From an uncultured Corynebacterium sp. (GTDB taxonomy: Bacteria; Actinomycetota; Actinomycetes; Mycobacteriales; Mycobacteriaceae), in the NCBI RefSeq assembly GCF_943914015.1, contig NZ_CALUAK010000063.1, positions 1 to 14,472 on the forward strand: DNA of 14,472 bases. Reading direction: 5' to 3'. Positions within the stretch are counted from its first letter, which is position 1. Every line of letters begins with the position of its first letter. This document shows, piece after piece, positions 7,154 to 14,463 of this stretch. The notes beneath the pieces were generated by a model. It was given only the letters and a program-made list of their open reading frames with translations, searched no databases and was not told the origin of the DNA. Made by a program: the position numbers and the translations under genes.

Positions 7154-7183
7154 TTCACTTTCTCCCCTTTTACTAGGTAACAT
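7154..7183 (+). promoter_or_regulatory. Promoter of the DUF6542 gene, leaderless layout
   Basis: TTCACT (7154-7159) and TAACAT (7178-7183) are separated by 18 bp, and TAACAT is followed by 8 nt and then GTG 7192. This is among the better matched promoters in the window. Confidence 0.55.
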
Positions 7184-7191
7184 TAGCTTTC

Positions 7192-8187
7192 GTGTCCGAT
7201 CAACCGCTGCAGAACAACCGACGTCCCGCCCCCGATCACGGTGAGGGACGCCATCAGCCGAGCTCATCTCACCACGTGGATGAGTCGGCGCGCGGTCGGC
7301 AGAAGTACTCCTTTACCCCCTCAGCCTCCACTCGTGTGTCGAAAAAATGGGACTACTCGTCTATGCGTGGTTCGTCGGGAGACGAGTCGAAGCTCGTGAT
7401 AAAGGAAGATCGGCGGCGTTCACAGACACCATCTACTCCCACGGCGACGCGGCGTGAGGAGCGTACGCGCCAGCACAACCGCGCGCGGGGCCGTCGCAGC
7501 AGTGCCACCAAAGTAACGGCACCCGCCCCCAAGGACGAGGGTATCCGCGGGATTCCGCTGTGGGCCGTCCCACTCCTTCTCATTGCGACGCTGCTCACCG
7601 GAGCAGTAATTTCCATGAGTGGTGGGACACTGGGGTGGATTTACCTCGTCTGCTTCGGCCTCATCAGCCTGTGCATCGCCCTGTTTGTGGAGCCACGCGG
7701 AATTTTCCTCGCGGTAGCCCAAATCCCCCTCGTGTTCTCAGTTGTCACTCCGTTTGCCGGCTGGCTCGTCGCACAGACGCACAGCGATAACAATTTCTCC
7801 GCCACCGTGCTCATCGGCTCGGCGTACCCCCTCTTTCAGCAGTTCCCCTATTTGCTGGTGATCACACTTGGCGCTGCTGCAATCGGCTACTTGCGCCTCG
7901 CCCAGCTGCGGCGCGCCGTGCGCGGAGAAATCCGGCAGCGCGAGGAGGCCGCACGAAGGCAGCGCACCTCTGACGAGAAGAACCGAAAGGTGGCGCAGCG
8001 TGCGCGACGGATCTCCACGTCCACCTCTGCACCACGGAGTAAGGGGCGCAGCAGGGCTGCGGGTCAGCGCGGATCCGTCACCGTGCAAGATCTGCTGCGC
8101 CGTCAGCAGTCAGACAACAGCACCCAACGCAGCTCTACCCCGTCGGGGAGGCGGAACCGTTCCGTCGACGACGACCTGTACCAGTAG
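7192..8187 (+). CDS. DUF6542 domain membrane protein
   Basis: A 331-residue protein with a central membrane domain and two charged, low-complexity tails, matching actinobacterial DUF6542 proteins; function unknown. Residues 1-118 are hydrophilic and rich in Arg, Ser and Pro. Four hydrophobic segments follow (about 121-141, 147-166, 170-193, 217-235), beginning with the family-like GIPLWAVPLLLIATLLTG. Residues 236-331 are strongly basic (runs such as RLAQLRRAVRGEIRQREEAARRQR in two halves about 235-260) and end in SVDDDLYQ. GTG 7192 lies 8 nt after TAACAT with no Shine-Dalgarno. The gene converges on ispH, 21 bp apart, as Rv1111c and ispH do in M. tuberculosis by memory. The basic tails would lie in the cytoplasm and could touch nucleic acid or anionic lipid; this is inference. 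Confidence 0.85.
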   Translation: MSDQPLQNNRRPAPDHGEGRHQPSSSHHVDESARGRQKYSFTPSASTRVSKKWDYSSMRGSSGDESKLVIKEDRRRSQTPSTPTATRREERTRQHNRARGRRSSATKVTAPAPKDEGIRGIPLWAVPLLLIATLLTGAVISMSGGTLGWIYLVCFGLISLCIALFVEPRGIFLAVAQIPLVFSVVTPFAGWLVAQTHSDNNFSATVLIGSAYPLFQQFPYLLVITLGAAAIGYLRLAQLRRAVRGEIRQREEAARRQRTSDEKNRKVAQRARRISTSTSAPRSKGRSRAAGQRGSVTVQDLLRRQQSDNSTQRSSTPSGRRNRSVDDDLYQ

Positions 8188-8195
8188 TCGTCGAC
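8164..8195. terminator. 9-bp perfect inverted repeat over the convergent DUF6542 / ispH ends
   Basis: GTCGACGAC (8164-8172) and GTCGTCGAC (8187-8195) pair perfectly over a 14-nt loop that contains most of the DUF6542 stop codon. No T-tract follows on either strand. Between convergent genes it could act as a bidirectional terminator or RNA 3' end structure. Confidence 0.45.
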
Positions 8196-8208
8196 AAGCA
8201 AGAACTAC

Positions 8209-9186
8209 CTAGCGCTTGGCTCTGTTGGCCGGGCGAATCTCGCGAGGAAGACCAAAAACAAGCTTCTCCGTCGCAGTCTGCACCGTCTCGACATCGGTGA
8301 AACCATGCTCGGCCAACGTTGCCAAAACGTCCTTCACCAGGATCTCGGGGACCGAAGCACCCGAGGTCACACCCACGGTCTCCACTCCCTCCAGCCACGC
8401 ATCCTCAATCTGGCTCGCGTAATCAATGAGGTACCCAGCCTTCGCGCCAGACTCCACGCCAACCTCACGAAGGCGCTTCGAATTCGACGAGTTCTGCGAA
8501 CCGACGACAATGAGAAGATCGCACTGCGGAGCAATCGCCTTCACCGCGCTCTGACGATTCTGCGTCGCATAACAAATGTCATCGCTCGGCGGGTTCTCCA
8601 ACTGCGGGTAACGCTTGTGCAAAAGATTAACGATCTCCATCGTCTCATCCACGCTCAGCGTCGTCTGCGACAACCAGATGAGCTTCTCCTCAGGGCCGAA
8701 ATCCGGCAGCTCATCTACGCCATCCAAACCATCGACGAGGTACGTCGCGTGCGGGGCCTCCCCCATCGTGCCCTCGACCTCCTCGTGCCCCTTGTGCCCG
8801 ATGAACAAAATGGTGTAGCCATCACGATCAAAACGCTTGACCTCGTTATGCACCTTCGTCACCAGCGGGCACGTGGCATCCAACGTATTGAGGTTCAAAG
8901 ACTTAGCCTCGCCCCGCACCGCAGGGCTGACACCGTGGGCGGAAAACACGACGTGCGCGTCCTCCGGGACATCCGTGGTTTCATCCACAAAGATCGCCCC
9001 GCGCTCAGCAAGCGTGTCCACCACATAGCGGTTGTGCACGATTTCCTTGCGCACATACACCGGTGCGCCGTACTTCTCCAACGCACGCTCCACCGTCTCC
9101 ACCGCACGGTCCACGCCTGCGCAATACCCGCGCGGGGCTGCGAGGAGCACTTTCTTAGCTGACTGGGGCTGATTCTCTGCTGGCAT
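8209..9186 (-). CDS. ispH: 4-hydroxy-3-methylbut-2-enyl diphosphate reductase
   Basis: IspH (LytB) is the last enzyme of the MEP pathway. It uses a [4Fe-4S] cluster to reduce HMBPP to IPP and DMAPP in the cytosol. From ATG 9186 the protein has 325 residues. Seen: the three cluster cysteines in GYCAGV (C22), ATCPLV (C106) and DICYATQ (C205); substrate-binding histidines in IVHNRYVV (H51), SAHGVSP (H84) and GHEEVEGTMG (H134); and the proton-donor glutamate E136 in that last motif. SQNSSNS and the TSGASVPE block are also present. ATG 9186 is chosen over GTG 9222: a promoter (GTGACG, 17 bp, TAGCCT) ends 7 nt before it, and GTG 9222 falls inside the -35. The gene is divergent from xseA by 103 bp and convergent with the DUF6542 gene. 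Confidence 0.98.
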   Translation of the reverse strand: MPAENQPQSAKKVLLAAPRGYCAGVDRAVETVERALEKYGAPVYVRKEIVHNRYVVDTLAERGAIFVDETTDVPEDAHVVFSAHGVSPAVRGEAKSLNLNTLDATCPLVTKVHNEVKRFDRDGYTILFIGHKGHEEVEGTMGEAPHATYLVDGLDGVDELPDFGPEEKLIWLSQTTLSVDETMEIVNLLHKRYPQLENPPSDDICYATQNRQSAVKAIAPQCDLLIVVGSQNSSNSKRLREVGVESGAKAGYLIDYASQIEDAWLEGVETVGVTSGASVPEILVKDVLATLAEHGFTDVETVQTATEKLVFGLPREIRPANRAKR

Positions 9187-9193
9187 GGGTTCA

Positions 9194-9222
9194 AGGCTAC
9201 CGTCTTTCCCCTTCCCCGTCAC
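9194..9222 (-). promoter_or_regulatory. Promoter of ispH, leaderless layout
   Basis: On the minus strand GTGACG (9222-9217) and TAGCCT (9199-9194) are separated by 17 bp, and TAGCCT is followed by 7 nt and then ATG 9186. Both hexamers and the spacing are good for an actinobacterial housekeeping promoter. Confidence 0.55.
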
Positions 9223-9289
9223 ACGGAGATCCGGCGCGGTAGGCTTCTACATAACTTCACATTGCGAGCGGAAGGAAGTGGGGCACCAC

Positions 9290-10525
9290 ATGGCCAAACA
9301 GACCACGAGCGCTGAGCACCCGTTTTCCGTCACCACCATCAACAAACTTGTTGGAAACTGGGTCGGACGACTGGGCGACGCGTGGGTCGAAGGCGAACTC
9401 ATTCAAATCAACCTCAAACCCACCTGGTCGTTTTCCTACCTCAGCCTCAAAGACCTCAACGAAGACGTCTCCATGCAGCTGACGTGCCCCACCCGCATCG
9501 CTGCGGCCGCCAACATTTCCAACGGCGACAGAGTCATCGTGCACGGAAAACCGCGCCTGTACGAACGCAACGGACAGTACTCGCTCATGGTGTCAGAGAT
9601 CCGGCACGTGGGCATCGGCGAGGAACTAGCGCGCATCGAACAGCTCCGACGCGACCTCGCCGCCGAGGGACTCTTCCGCGCGGAGCTGAAAAAGCCCCTC
9701 CCCGTCCTACCCAACTGCGTCGGCCTCATTACCGGACAGGGATCAGCCGCCGAACGCGACGTGCTGAAGGTAACCCACGACCGGTGGCCGGCCGTCCAGT
9801 TCAAGATCATCAATACCGCGGTCCAGGGGCAACGCGCCCAGCCGGAAATCATCGCCGCCCTGGCACAACTCGATGCTGACCCCGACGTCGATGTCATCAT
9901 CATCGCGCGTGGCGGTGGCTCCGTGGAGGATTTGTTCCCGTTTTCCAAGGAGGGGCTCGTCCGGGCGGTCGCTGCAGCGCACACCCCCGTCATCTCCGCC
10001 ATCGGGCACGAACCGGATCAACCCATTTTGGACAATGTTGCGGATTTCGCTGCCAAAACCCCGACTGACGCGGGCAAAAACGTTGTTCCCGATGCCGTGC
10101 AGGAAGCCCTCATGGTGCAGGAAATGCGCAGTCGCGCAGCCTCTGCCCTCCGCTCCTGGGTCGTCCGGGAGGAAGAAGCCCTGAAGAGTATGCGCTCACG
10201 CCCCGTGCTCAGCAACCCCTACACCATCGTGGAGGAGCAAGAAGCCGTCATCGCCGAGTGCCTGCAGCGAAGCAGCAGATGCGTGGCGACAGCCGTAACT
10301 CAAGAGGACCGGGAGATTGTGAACCTGCGCGCACGGGTGACCGCGCTCGGACCGGCAGCCACGTTGAAGCGTGGCTATTCCGTCGTTCAGGTGCTTCCCC
10401 GCGACGGATCAGAACAGCACGTCGTCACCACCATTGACGAGACGCCACCAGGCAGCCAGCTGCGCATTCGGGTCACCGACGGCTCCATCACCGCGGCAAC
10501 AATGGGAACGACACCAGCCGACTAG
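9290..10525 (+). CDS. xseA: Exonuclease VII large subunit
   Basis: XseA is the catalytic subunit of exonuclease VII, which degrades single-stranded DNA from both ends and acts in mismatch repair and damage tolerance. The 411 residues hold an N-terminal OB-fold (about 11-105, with WVEGELIQI and SFSYLSLKD), then the catalytic domain with GLITGQGSAAERDVL (145-159), IIIARGGGSVEDLFPFSKEGL (203-223) and ISAIGHEPDQPILDNVADF (235-253), a long helical arm (about 265-350), and the C-terminal strand ALGPAATLKRGYSVV (352-366). ATG 9290 (MAKQTTSAEHPFSV) is chosen because GAAGGAAG lies at 9271-9278 and the OB fold begins soon after; the frame is open further upstream but into the ispH promoter. xseB follows 50 bp downstream with its own Shine-Dalgarno, so the two are probably co-transcribed. 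Confidence 0.97.
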   Translation: MAKQTTSAEHPFSVTTINKLVGNWVGRLGDAWVEGELIQINLKPTWSFSYLSLKDLNEDVSMQLTCPTRIAAAANISNGDRVIVHGKPRLYERNGQYSLMVSEIRHVGIGEELARIEQLRRDLAAEGLFRAELKKPLPVLPNCVGLITGQGSAAERDVLKVTHDRWPAVQFKIINTAVQGQRAQPEIIAALAQLDADPDVDVIIIARGGGSVEDLFPFSKEGLVRAVAAAHTPVISAIGHEPDQPILDNVADFAAKTPTDAGKNVVPDAVQEALMVQEMRSRAASALRSWVVREEEALKSMRSRPVLSNPYTIVEEQEAVIAECLQRSSRCVATAVTQEDREIVNLRARVTALGPAATLKRGYSVVQVLPRDGSEQHVVTTIDETPPGSQLRIRVTDGSITAATMGTTPAD

Positions 10526-10575
10526 CAGGCTCGTGCAGTAATTTTTAACGTATCGGTGTACAGAGAAAGGACATC

Positions 10576-10830
10576 ATGGCAGGCGAAACGATTGGTTCAG
10601 GAAACAGGCCGGAATTTGAGCCGGTAGAAAACTTAAGCTACGAGGAAGCTCGCGGTGAGCTAGTCAATGTCGTACGTGTGCTGGAACTTGGCCAAATGGG
10701 CCTCGACGAGTCCCTCACCTACTGGGAACGCGGCGAAGCGCTAGCCAAACGCTGCGAAGAGCACCTCAGTGGTGCCCGCAAGAAGATCGAGGAAGCCCTG
10801 GGAGATGCGTCGGAAAGCGACGCCGAATAG
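10576..10830 (+). CDS. xseB: Exonuclease VII small subunit
   Basis: XseB is the non-catalytic small subunit, several copies of which bind the helical arm of XseA. The 84 residues match the family length. Seen: the core LSYEEARGELVNVVRVLELGQ (residues 20-40, just into the helix), then GLDESLTYWERGEALAKRC and a second helix HLSGARKKIEEAL, with an acidic tail. AAAGG sits 5 nt before ATG 10576. The gap from xseA is 50 bp and includes an AT-rich TTTTTAACGT (10542-10551) that could hold a secondary promoter. The gene converges on the DUF4245 gene with only 14 bp between stop codons. Confidence 0.96.
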   Translation: MAGETIGSGNRPEFEPVENLSYEEARGELVNVVRVLELGQMGLDESLTYWERGEALAKRCEEHLSGARKKIEEALGDASESDAE

Positions 10831-10844
10831 CGCTTCTGGAGTGC

Positions 10845-11393
10845 CTACTTCCTTTCAGAAATAGCAGCGGCCATCAGCTCCTCCAGCTCGGGGGCATCCG
10901 CTGAGCCGGTGACAACGAGACGGCTATCGCCGGCATCGGCGATATAAAGATCCCGCTCTCCTTCTGCTTCATAGTGGTGAACGGCGGTGCCCGCGTTCGT
11001 GGGCGTGTCCGTTTCCTCGTACGGCTCGGAGTAGGAACTGATAATGTCCTCTACCGATGCCCCCGTCTGCATGAGCTGCGCGTAGCCACCCGCTGCGGTC
11101 ACCCACCCGACGGTCGGTGCAATGCTTTCTCCAAACGCCGACCTGCGCGCGGAGTTCGTCTGCCACCCCTCCGGCATCTGTGGCAGTACGATGGGGAACG
11201 GCGAATTAGCTTGTTCCTGCTGAACGAAGTAGTCGGCATCCACCTCTTGCACGGGACCGTTTTCCGGTGCCCCCGGGTTAAAAGAGCACAACCCGGTAAA
11301 CGCCACGGAGAAGACCATGATTACCACGATCACCGCCATGGAGAGCGTCATATCTGACATTCCTTGAAATACACGAGGTTTCTTTTCAGCCAC
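10845..11393 (-). CDS. DUF4245 membrane-anchored protein
   Basis: A 182-residue protein of the actinobacterial DUF4245 family, function unknown. Seen: a short cytoplasmic N-terminus AEKKPRVFQGMSDM, one transmembrane helix about residues 16-38 (LSMAVIVVIMVFSVAFTGLCSF), then an exported domain with the family-like LPQMPEGWQTNSAR (70-83), VGWVTAAGGYAQLMQTG (96-111) and a C-terminal strand region YIADAGDSRLVVTG. The cysteine after the helix (TGLC) does not form a proper lipobox. GTG 11393 is chosen because homologues, as I recall them, start at MAEKKPR; CACAAT lies 7 nt upstream. TTG 11414, seven codons earlier, with TAACCT 9 nt upstream, is an alternative. It is divergent from glpX; from memory Rv1100 sits beside glpX in M. 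tuberculosis in the same way. Confidence 0.88.
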   Translation of the reverse strand: MAEKKPRVFQGMSDMTLSMAVIVVIMVFSVAFTGLCSFNPGAPENGPVQEVDADYFVQQEQANSPFPIVLPQMPEGWQTNSARRSAFGESIAPTVGWVTAAGGYAQLMQTGASVEDIISSYSEPYEETDTPTNAGTAVHHYEAEGERDLYIADAGDSRLVVTGSADAPELEELMAAAISERK

Positions 11394-11414
11394 GGCATTG
11401 ATTGTGCCAGACAA

Positions 11415-11694
11415 TGCATCGACAGGTTACGTGAGGTGCTGATGCGTATGGAGGGAGCAAAACGTACACCCCCGTTTTAGTTGTTTTTTATTTCCCCTTC
11501 GACCCACTTCACCAGGGGTTTTCAAAAGTAGACCCCTTTTAGCCAATCTGGTCATAACCATACGCACTTTTCACTGGTGACAGTAGTACCCTAGAAAGTA
11601 AGAAATTATTGACTGCAACACCATGGCCTGGCCTTTTAGTAGGGACCAGCCACGGCGTTCAGTATGTCCACATGCCTGTAGGAGGCCTAACCAT
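11415..11694. promoter_or_regulatory. Divergent control region between DUF4245 gene and glpX
   Basis: About 300 bp without a gene, clearly more AT-rich than the flanks. Seen: AAAACG (11459-11464) and CGTTTT (11473-11478) as a 6-bp inverted repeat followed by a T-rich run; AGGGG (11514-11518) with CCCCT (11533-11537), and AAAAG (11524-11528) with CTTTT (11536-11540), as nested inverted repeats; TCAC-TG-GTGA at 11571-11580; and TGCGTATGG (11443-11451), repeated inverted as CCATACGCA (11558-11566). A TANNNT hexamer TACCCT at 11587-11592 is the best -10 for glpX, giving a 5' leader of roughly 95 nt. I cannot assign these sites to a known regulator. Confidence 0.45.
11680..11685 (+). promoter_or_regulatory. 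Shine-Dalgarno deciding the glpX start
   Basis: AGGAGG lies 9 nt before ATG 11695. An earlier in-frame ATG at 11623 has no such site, so the 24-residue extension it would add is unlikely to be the main product. Confidence 0.75.
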
Positions 11695-12711
11695 ATGACT
11701 GCAAACCATCCCGAAGCACCGGATCGTAACCTTGCTCTCGAACTCGTACGCGTAACCGAGGCAGCTGCGCTGGCAAGTGGCCGGTGGGTCGGCCGTGGTG
11801 AAAAGAACTCCGGCGATGGTGCCGCGGTTGACGCCATGCGCAAGCTCATCAATTCCGTCGAGATGCGTGGCATCGTGGTCATCGGCGAGGGCGAAAAGGA
11901 TGAAGCCCCCATGCTGTTTAACGGCGAGGAAGTCGGTACCGGCCGTGGCGCGGATGTCGACATCGCCGTAGACCCCATCGACGGCACGACGCTGATGGCC
12001 GAAGGTCGCCCGAACGCCATCTCCGTCCTCGCTGCCGCGGAGCGTGGCTCCATGTACGACCCGTCCGCTGTCTTCTACATGCGCAAGATCGCCGTTGGCC
12101 CGCAGGCCGCCGGCCTCATCGATATCAAGGCCCCCGTCAAGCACAACATCGAAGTTGTCGCTAAGGCCAAGGAAAAGCCGGTATCCCAGGTTGTCGTTAC
12201 CGTGTTGGATCGCCCCCGCCACGCGGACCTCATCAAGGAAATCCGCGCAGCCGGTGCCAAGATTCGCCTCATCCACGACGGCGACGTCGCCGGCTCTGTT
12301 GCCGCAGCACAGTCGCAGGCAATGAACTCCGTCGATATCTGCATGGGCACCGGTGGCACGCCGGAAGGCATCATCACCGCCTGCGCGATGAAGTGCATGG
12401 GTGGCGAAATTCAGGGTATTCTCGCTCCGCGCAATGACGAGGAGCGCGCAAAGGCTCGGAACGCTGGACTCGATCTCGACACGGTGCTCACCACCGCCGA
12501 CCTGGTTAAGTCTGATAACTGCTTCTTTGTGGCAACCGGTGTCACCAACGGCGACATGCTGCGTGGTGTGACGTACAACGCCGATGGCGCGACCACCCGG
12601 TCCGTCGTCATGCGTTCCAAGTCCGGCACGGTTCGCTACATCGAATCGGTACACCAGCTCAAGAAGCTGCAGGAATACTCCGTCATCGACTACAGCCCGA
12701 AGTCTAAGTAA
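11695..12711 (+). CDS. glpX: Class II fructose-1,6-bisphosphatase
   Basis: GlpX removes the 1-phosphate from fructose 1,6-bisphosphate, the committed step of gluconeogenesis, in the cytosol. In corynebacteria and mycobacteria the class II enzyme is the main FBPase. The 338 residues match the family. Seen: GRGEKNSGDGAAVDAMR (33-49), the metal-binding motifs GEGEKDEAPM (64-73) and DPIDGTTLMAEG (93-104), the lithium-sensitive phosphatase fold, and substrate-binding stretches RLIHDGDVAGS (191-201) and MGTGGTPEGIITACAMKCMGGE (217-238, in two parts). ATG 11695 follows AGGAGG by 9 nt. The gene is monocistronic as far as the sequence shows: a long upstream control region and a strong terminator right after it. 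fumC follows in the same direction with its own promoter. Confidence 0.98.
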   Translation: MTANHPEAPDRNLALELVRVTEAAALASGRWVGRGEKNSGDGAAVDAMRKLINSVEMRGIVVIGEGEKDEAPMLFNGEEVGTGRGADVDIAVDPIDGTTLMAEGRPNAISVLAAAERGSMYDPSAVFYMRKIAVGPQAAGLIDIKAPVKHNIEVVAKAKEKPVSQVVVTVLDRPRHADLIKEIRAAGAKIRLIHDGDVAGSVAAAQSQAMNSVDICMGTGGTPEGIITACAMKCMGGEIQGILAPRNDEERAKARNAGLDLDTVLTTADLVKSDNCFFVATGVTNGDMLRGVTYNADGATTRSVVMRSKSGTVRYIESVHQLKKLQEYSVIDYSPKSK

Positions 12712-12723
12712 GCCCTCCTTTTC

Positions 12724-12772
12724 CACCCCCGACCCCCGCCGCGTGAGCGGTGCAGGTGTCGGGGGTGTTTTT
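12724..12772 (+). terminator. Intrinsic terminator of glpX
   Basis: CACCCCCGAC (12724-12733) pairs perfectly with GTCGGGGGTG (12758-12767), with further GC pairing (CCGC/GCGG) inside the loop, followed by TTTTT (12768-12772). It begins 12 nt after the glpX stop. Confidence 0.92.
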
Positions 12773-12855
12773 CGTCGAAAAGCAATGAAGAGACCGTGAC
12801 GGCGGAGATATGAGGAAACTTCACAATCATCACACCACTGCTCTGACGAACAAGC

Positions 12856-12861
12856 TAAGGT
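12856..12861 (+). promoter_or_regulatory. -10 hexamer of fumC
   Basis: TAAGGT lies 36 nt before ATG 12898, giving a short leader of about 30 nt that contains AAGGAAG (12887-12893) as Shine-Dalgarno. No clear -35 is seen. Confidence 0.45.
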
Positions 12862-12897
12862 AGTAGGTGTTTACATTCTCCGAGACAAGGAAGTGAA

Positions 12898-14304
12898 ATG
12901 TCAGACCAGGAATACAGGATTGAACATGACACCATGGGCGAAGTTAAGGTGCCCGTGAACGCACTCTGGCGTGCTCAGACGCAGCGCGCCGTGGAAAACT
13001 TCCCCATTTCCGGCCGTGGACTGGAATCCCCCCAGATTTCCGCACTTGGCCAGCTCAAGGCAGCCTGCGCCCAGGTGAACAAGGATAAGGGACTCCTCGA
13101 TGCCGAAAAGGCCGACGCCATCATCGCCGCCGCCAAGGAGATCGCCAACAACGAGCACGACGATCAGTTCCCCATCGACGTCTTCCAAACCGGCTCTGGC
13201 ACCTCCTCCAACATGAACACCAACGAGGTCATCGCCTCCATCTGCCACAACAAGGGCGTCGAGGTTCACCCCAATGACCACGTAAACATGGGCCAGTCCT
13301 CCAACGACACGTTTCCCACCGCAACGCACATCGCTGCCACGGTGGAAACCGTCAACGACCTCATCCCCGGCCTGAAGGTTCTCCACGAGGCCCTGGCAGA
13401 AAAGGCTGAGCAGTGGGAGGAAGTGGTCAAGTCTGGCCGCACCCACCTCATGGATGCCACCCCGATCACCCTCGGCCAGGAGTTCTCCGGCTACGCACGC
13501 CAGATTGAGGCTGGCATTGAGCGCGTCGAAAACGTTCTCCCCCGCCTCGGTGAGCTCCCGATCGGTGGCACCGCCGTCGGCACCGGCCTGAACACCCCCG
13601 CCGACTTCGGCGAGAAGGTCACGGCCGAGCTGGTCAAGCTGACCGGTGTCGATGCCCTCCGCCCCTGCAAGAACCACTTCGAGGCACAGGCTGCCCGCGA
13701 TGGCCTCGTCGAGTTCTCCGGTGCCATGCGCAGCGTTGCCGTGAGCCTGTACAAGATCGCCAACGACATCCGCCTCATGGGTTCCGGCCCGCTGACCGGT
13801 CTTGCCGAGCTTCGCCTGCCGGAGCTCCAGCCTGGTTCCTCCATCATGCCGGGCAAGGTCAACCCGGTTCTGTGTGAGTCCGCAACGCAGGTCGCCGCAC
13901 AGGTCATCGGCAACGACGCCGCCGTTGCCTTCGGTGGCACGCAGGGCCAGTTCGAGCTCAACGTCTTCATCCCGATGATGGCTCGCAACGTCCTCGAGTC
14001 CGCTCACCTGCTGGCCAACATCGCCCGCGTCTTCGCAGAGCGTCTGGTAAAGGGCACCGAGCCGAACACTGACAAGCTGCGTCACTCCGCAGAGCGCTCC
14101 CCGTCCATCGTGACCCCGCTGAACTCTGCCATCGGCTACGAGAACGCCGCCAAGGTGGCCAAGACCGCTCTCAAGGAGGGTAAGACCATCCGTCAGACGG
14201 TTATCGACCTCGGCTTTGTCGACGGCGAGAACCTCACCGAGGAGGAGCTGGACAAGCGCCTCGATGTCCTGAGCATGTGCAACACGGACCGCGACGCGAA
14301 GTAA
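12898..14304 (+). CDS. fumC: Class II fumarate hydratase
   Basis: FumC interconverts fumarate and L-malate in the TCA cycle; class II enzymes are iron-free homotetramers in the cytosol. The 468 residues match the family. Seen: the substrate-binding motifs TGSGTSSNMNTNEV (98-111) and HVNMGQSSNDTFPT (128-141), SGRTHLMDATP (179-189) with the conserved histidine H183, and the superfamily signature GSSIMPGKVNPV (313-324), which carries the catalytic serine (S315 by alignment to E. coli S318) and lysine K320. ATG 12898 follows AAGGAAG by 4 nt. The codon choice is strongly biased to C-ending codons (AAC, CTC, GGC, ATC), as in highly expressed corynebacterial genes. The gene has its own promoter and a strong terminator. 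Confidence 0.98.
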   Translation: MSDQEYRIEHDTMGEVKVPVNALWRAQTQRAVENFPISGRGLESPQISALGQLKAACAQVNKDKGLLDAEKADAIIAAAKEIANNEHDDQFPIDVFQTGSGTSSNMNTNEVIASICHNKGVEVHPNDHVNMGQSSNDTFPTATHIAATVETVNDLIPGLKVLHEALAEKAEQWEEVVKSGRTHLMDATPITLGQEFSGYARQIEAGIERVENVLPRLGELPIGGTAVGTGLNTPADFGEKVTAELVKLTGVDALRPCKNHFEAQAARDGLVEFSGAMRSVAVSLYKIANDIRLMGSGPLTGLAELRLPELQPGSSIMPGKVNPVLCESATQVAAQVIGNDAAVAFGGTQGQFELNVFIPMMARNVLESAHLLANIARVFAERLVKGTEPNTDKLRHSAERSPSIVTPLNSAIGYENAAKVAKTALKEGKTIRQTVIDLGFVDGENLTEEELDKRLDVLSMCNTDRDAK

Positions 14305-14327
14305 AACGCTCCCGCCCCGAAACCACG

Positions 14328-14368
14328 CGTACCCCGCAGGCACCATCTGCCTGCGGGGTACGTTTTTT
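14328..14368 (+). terminator. Intrinsic terminator of fumC
   Basis: A perfect 15-bp stem, CGTACCCCGCAGGCA (14328-14342) with TGCCTGCGGGGTACG (14348-14362), a 5-nt loop and a run of six T (14363-14368). It begins 23 nt after the fumC stop and is the strongest terminator in the window. Confidence 0.96.
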
Positions 14369-14415
14369 CGGCTTTTCGACGTCCTGTCGTCACCGTTGCT
14401 TTCAGGCACGGCGAG

Positions 14416-14463
14416 TAGCCCGAGTGGGTGCTCGGGTTAGTTGGCGGGCTGACTTCGTCAGCC
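14416..14463. other. Two tandem hairpins at the right edge
   Basis: TAGCCCGAG (14416-14424) pairs with CTCGGGTTA (14431-14439) with one G-U pair, and GGCTGAC (14447-14453) pairs perfectly with GTCAGCC (14457-14463) over a 3-nt loop. Neither has a T-tract. No gene is recognised in the last 100 bases; the stretch may belong to a feature beyond the edge. Confidence 0.35.

Noticed and set aside
7192..8187. Arg/Ser-rich tails of the DUF6542 protein as a possible frameshift artefact
   Set aside because: Codon positions remain consistent, the tails flank a clean membrane domain, and similar tails occur in the family.
8305..9162. 285-codon plus-strand frame opposite ispH
   Set aside because: Antisense to an unambiguous ispH; the Arg/His-rich translation is typical of a shadow frame.
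11659..12726. 355-codon open frame opposite glpX
   Set aside because: Antisense shadow of a certain gene; it also crosses the glpX control region and has no start signal.
12901..14409. 502-codon open frame on the minus strand opposite fumC
   Set aside because: It mirrors the strongly codon-biased fumC gene; high G+C at third positions leaves the opposite strand open. The translation is repetitive in Leu, Gly, Asp and Val and has no recognisable domain.
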